Shown here in pieces: positions 23,201 to 23,454 of a DNA stretch of 23,454 nt; positions within the stretch are counted from its first letter, which is position 1, and the number at the start of each line of letters is the position of its first letter. The stretch comes from Bog-564 sp035509915. Lineage in GTDB: Bacteria; Actinomycetota; Acidimicrobiia; Acidimicrobiales; UBA8190. Where the stretch lies: NCBI GenBank assembly GCA_035509915.1, contig DATKIB010000002.1, positions 1-23,454 on the forward strand, given 5' to 3'. The position numbers were made by a program, and so were the translations under genes. Under the pieces are notes generated by a model. The model was not told the DNA's origin. It ran no database searches and was given only the letters and a program-made list of their open reading frames with translations.

Positions 23201-23454
23201 ATGTTGGCGACCGAGAATTCAGCTGTGACCTCTGTCACCTTCGATCCTGCCGTCGCGTCCTCAGGACGGAAGCGAAGGCGCCAGACGCCGGTGCTTCGAG
23301 GTGTCCCGGCACCACACCCTTGGCTGCCTCGTGCGGCCGTCGCGGCGGCGGCGATCGGGCTCGTGGTCGTGGTCGCCCTGGCAGTGGCGGCAGAAACGCG
23401 CTCCCAGCTGTCAGCCTCCGGCGGGGTACTCATCTTCTTGGGAAGCCTCACGGG
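23201..23454 (+). CDS. N-terminus of a membrane protein, probably ferric-reductase-like oxidoreductase (3' end outside window)
   Basis: The frame starting at ATG 23201 runs open to the window edge (84 codons, no stop). It begins MLATENSAVTSVTF, has a basic patch GRKRRRQTP, then a strong membrane helix (AAVAAAAIGLVVVVALAVAAE) and ends TRSQLSASGGVLIFLGSLTG. The ending resembles the first loop of actinobacterial ferric-reductase-like/FAD-binding oxidoreductases, where a GG...LG.LTG pattern precedes the second helix. The call rests on this short match and on the neighbouring redox genes. No ribosome site is clear; GTG at 23225 is an alternative start. It is divergent from the NAGPA-like gene. Confidence 0.55.
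   Translation, partial: MLATENSAVTSVTFDPAVASSGRKRRRQTPVLRGVPAPHPWLPRAAVAAAAIGLVVVVALAVAAETRSQLSASGGVLIFLGSLT
23224..23239. promoter_or_regulatory. CRP-like palindrome TGTGA-N6-TCACC
   Basis: TGTGA (23224-23228), six bases, TCACC (23235-23239) differs at one base from the TGTGA-N6-TCACA pattern bound by CRP/FNR-family regulators, including actinobacterial GlxR/Cmr-type proteins. The inner part is a perfect GTGAC-N4-GTCAC. It lies inside the inferred start of the plus-strand gene. Binding is inferred from pattern alone. Confidence 0.4.

Noticed and set aside
23188..23451. Minus-strand 87-codon frame at the right edge
   Set aside because: Its sequence is Ala/Thr/Arg-rich without features, whereas the opposite strand encodes a membrane helix and a ferric-reductase-like pattern in an open frame.
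1..23454. CRISPR arrays, tRNA or rRNA genes, insertion sequences and prophage genes
   Set aside because: Looked for repeats with regular spacers, cloverleaf-like sequences, transposase motifs and terminal inverted repeats by eye; none found. A covariance-model search for small RNAs was not possible.

Overview
The window is GC-rich, densely packed DNA that uses many GTG starts. It most likely comes from the chromosome of a free-living actinomycete (Actinomycetota). The 3Fe-4S ferredoxin, the actinobacterial style of the ApbE and NuoF-like proteins, the fused Liv-type transporter genes and the GH15 enzyme resembling mycobacterial trehalase all fit. An acidimicrobial-type lineage is my guess, but nothing in the window proves it. 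I see no rRNA, tRNA, CRISPR array, insertion sequence or phage gene.

Layout. (1) 1-1394, plus strand: the end of an osmoprotectant (glycine betaine/choline type) ABC permease and its binding protein. (2) 1435-4265, minus strand: a GH15 glucoamylase/trehalase-like enzyme and a small alpha/beta hydrolase. (3) 4499-6568, plus strand: a large unusual alpha/beta hydrolase with an inserted beta-rich segment and a C-terminal PKD-like domain, divergent from the small hydrolase across a repeat-rich 233-base gap. (4) 6614-14990: a branched-chain amino acid (Liv)-type uptake system. Both permeases are fused into one protein (LivH-LivM), and both ATPases are fused to each other and to a complete 12-helix MFS-like domain (MFS-LivF-LivG). 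One lipoprotein binding protein ends the minus-strand operon and a second, larger one is divergent. (5) 15087-15962, plus strand: an aldo/keto reductase. (6) 15993-23078, minus strand: a probable seven-gene unit. In transcription order it holds a NAGPA-like protein, an ApbE flavin transferase, a small anchored Pro/Ser/Thr-rich protein, a bis-heme ferric-reductase-like membrane protein with an outer domain, a NuoF-like flavoprotein, a 3Fe-4S ferredoxin and a soluble double-PAS histidine kinase. (7) 23201 to the window end, plus strand: the start of a divergent membrane protein that looks like a second ferric-reductase-type oxidoreductase.

How the parts work together. In region 4 the whole transporter (two membrane units, two ATPases, two binding proteins) is encoded by four genes, and the extra MFS domain on the ATPase chain is the most unusual protein here. 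Region 6 reads as an electron-export line: NADH to FMN/Fe-S (NuoF-like), to 3Fe-4S ferredoxin, to two b-type hemes in the membrane, to something outside. ApbE implies a covalently flavinylated acceptor, but no standard acceptor domain is visible. The only faint candidate is a TAVSGGT stretch at the end of the small anchored protein. The kinase downstream may sense redox state or a ligand for this unit. These pathway links are inferred from family knowledge and gene order.
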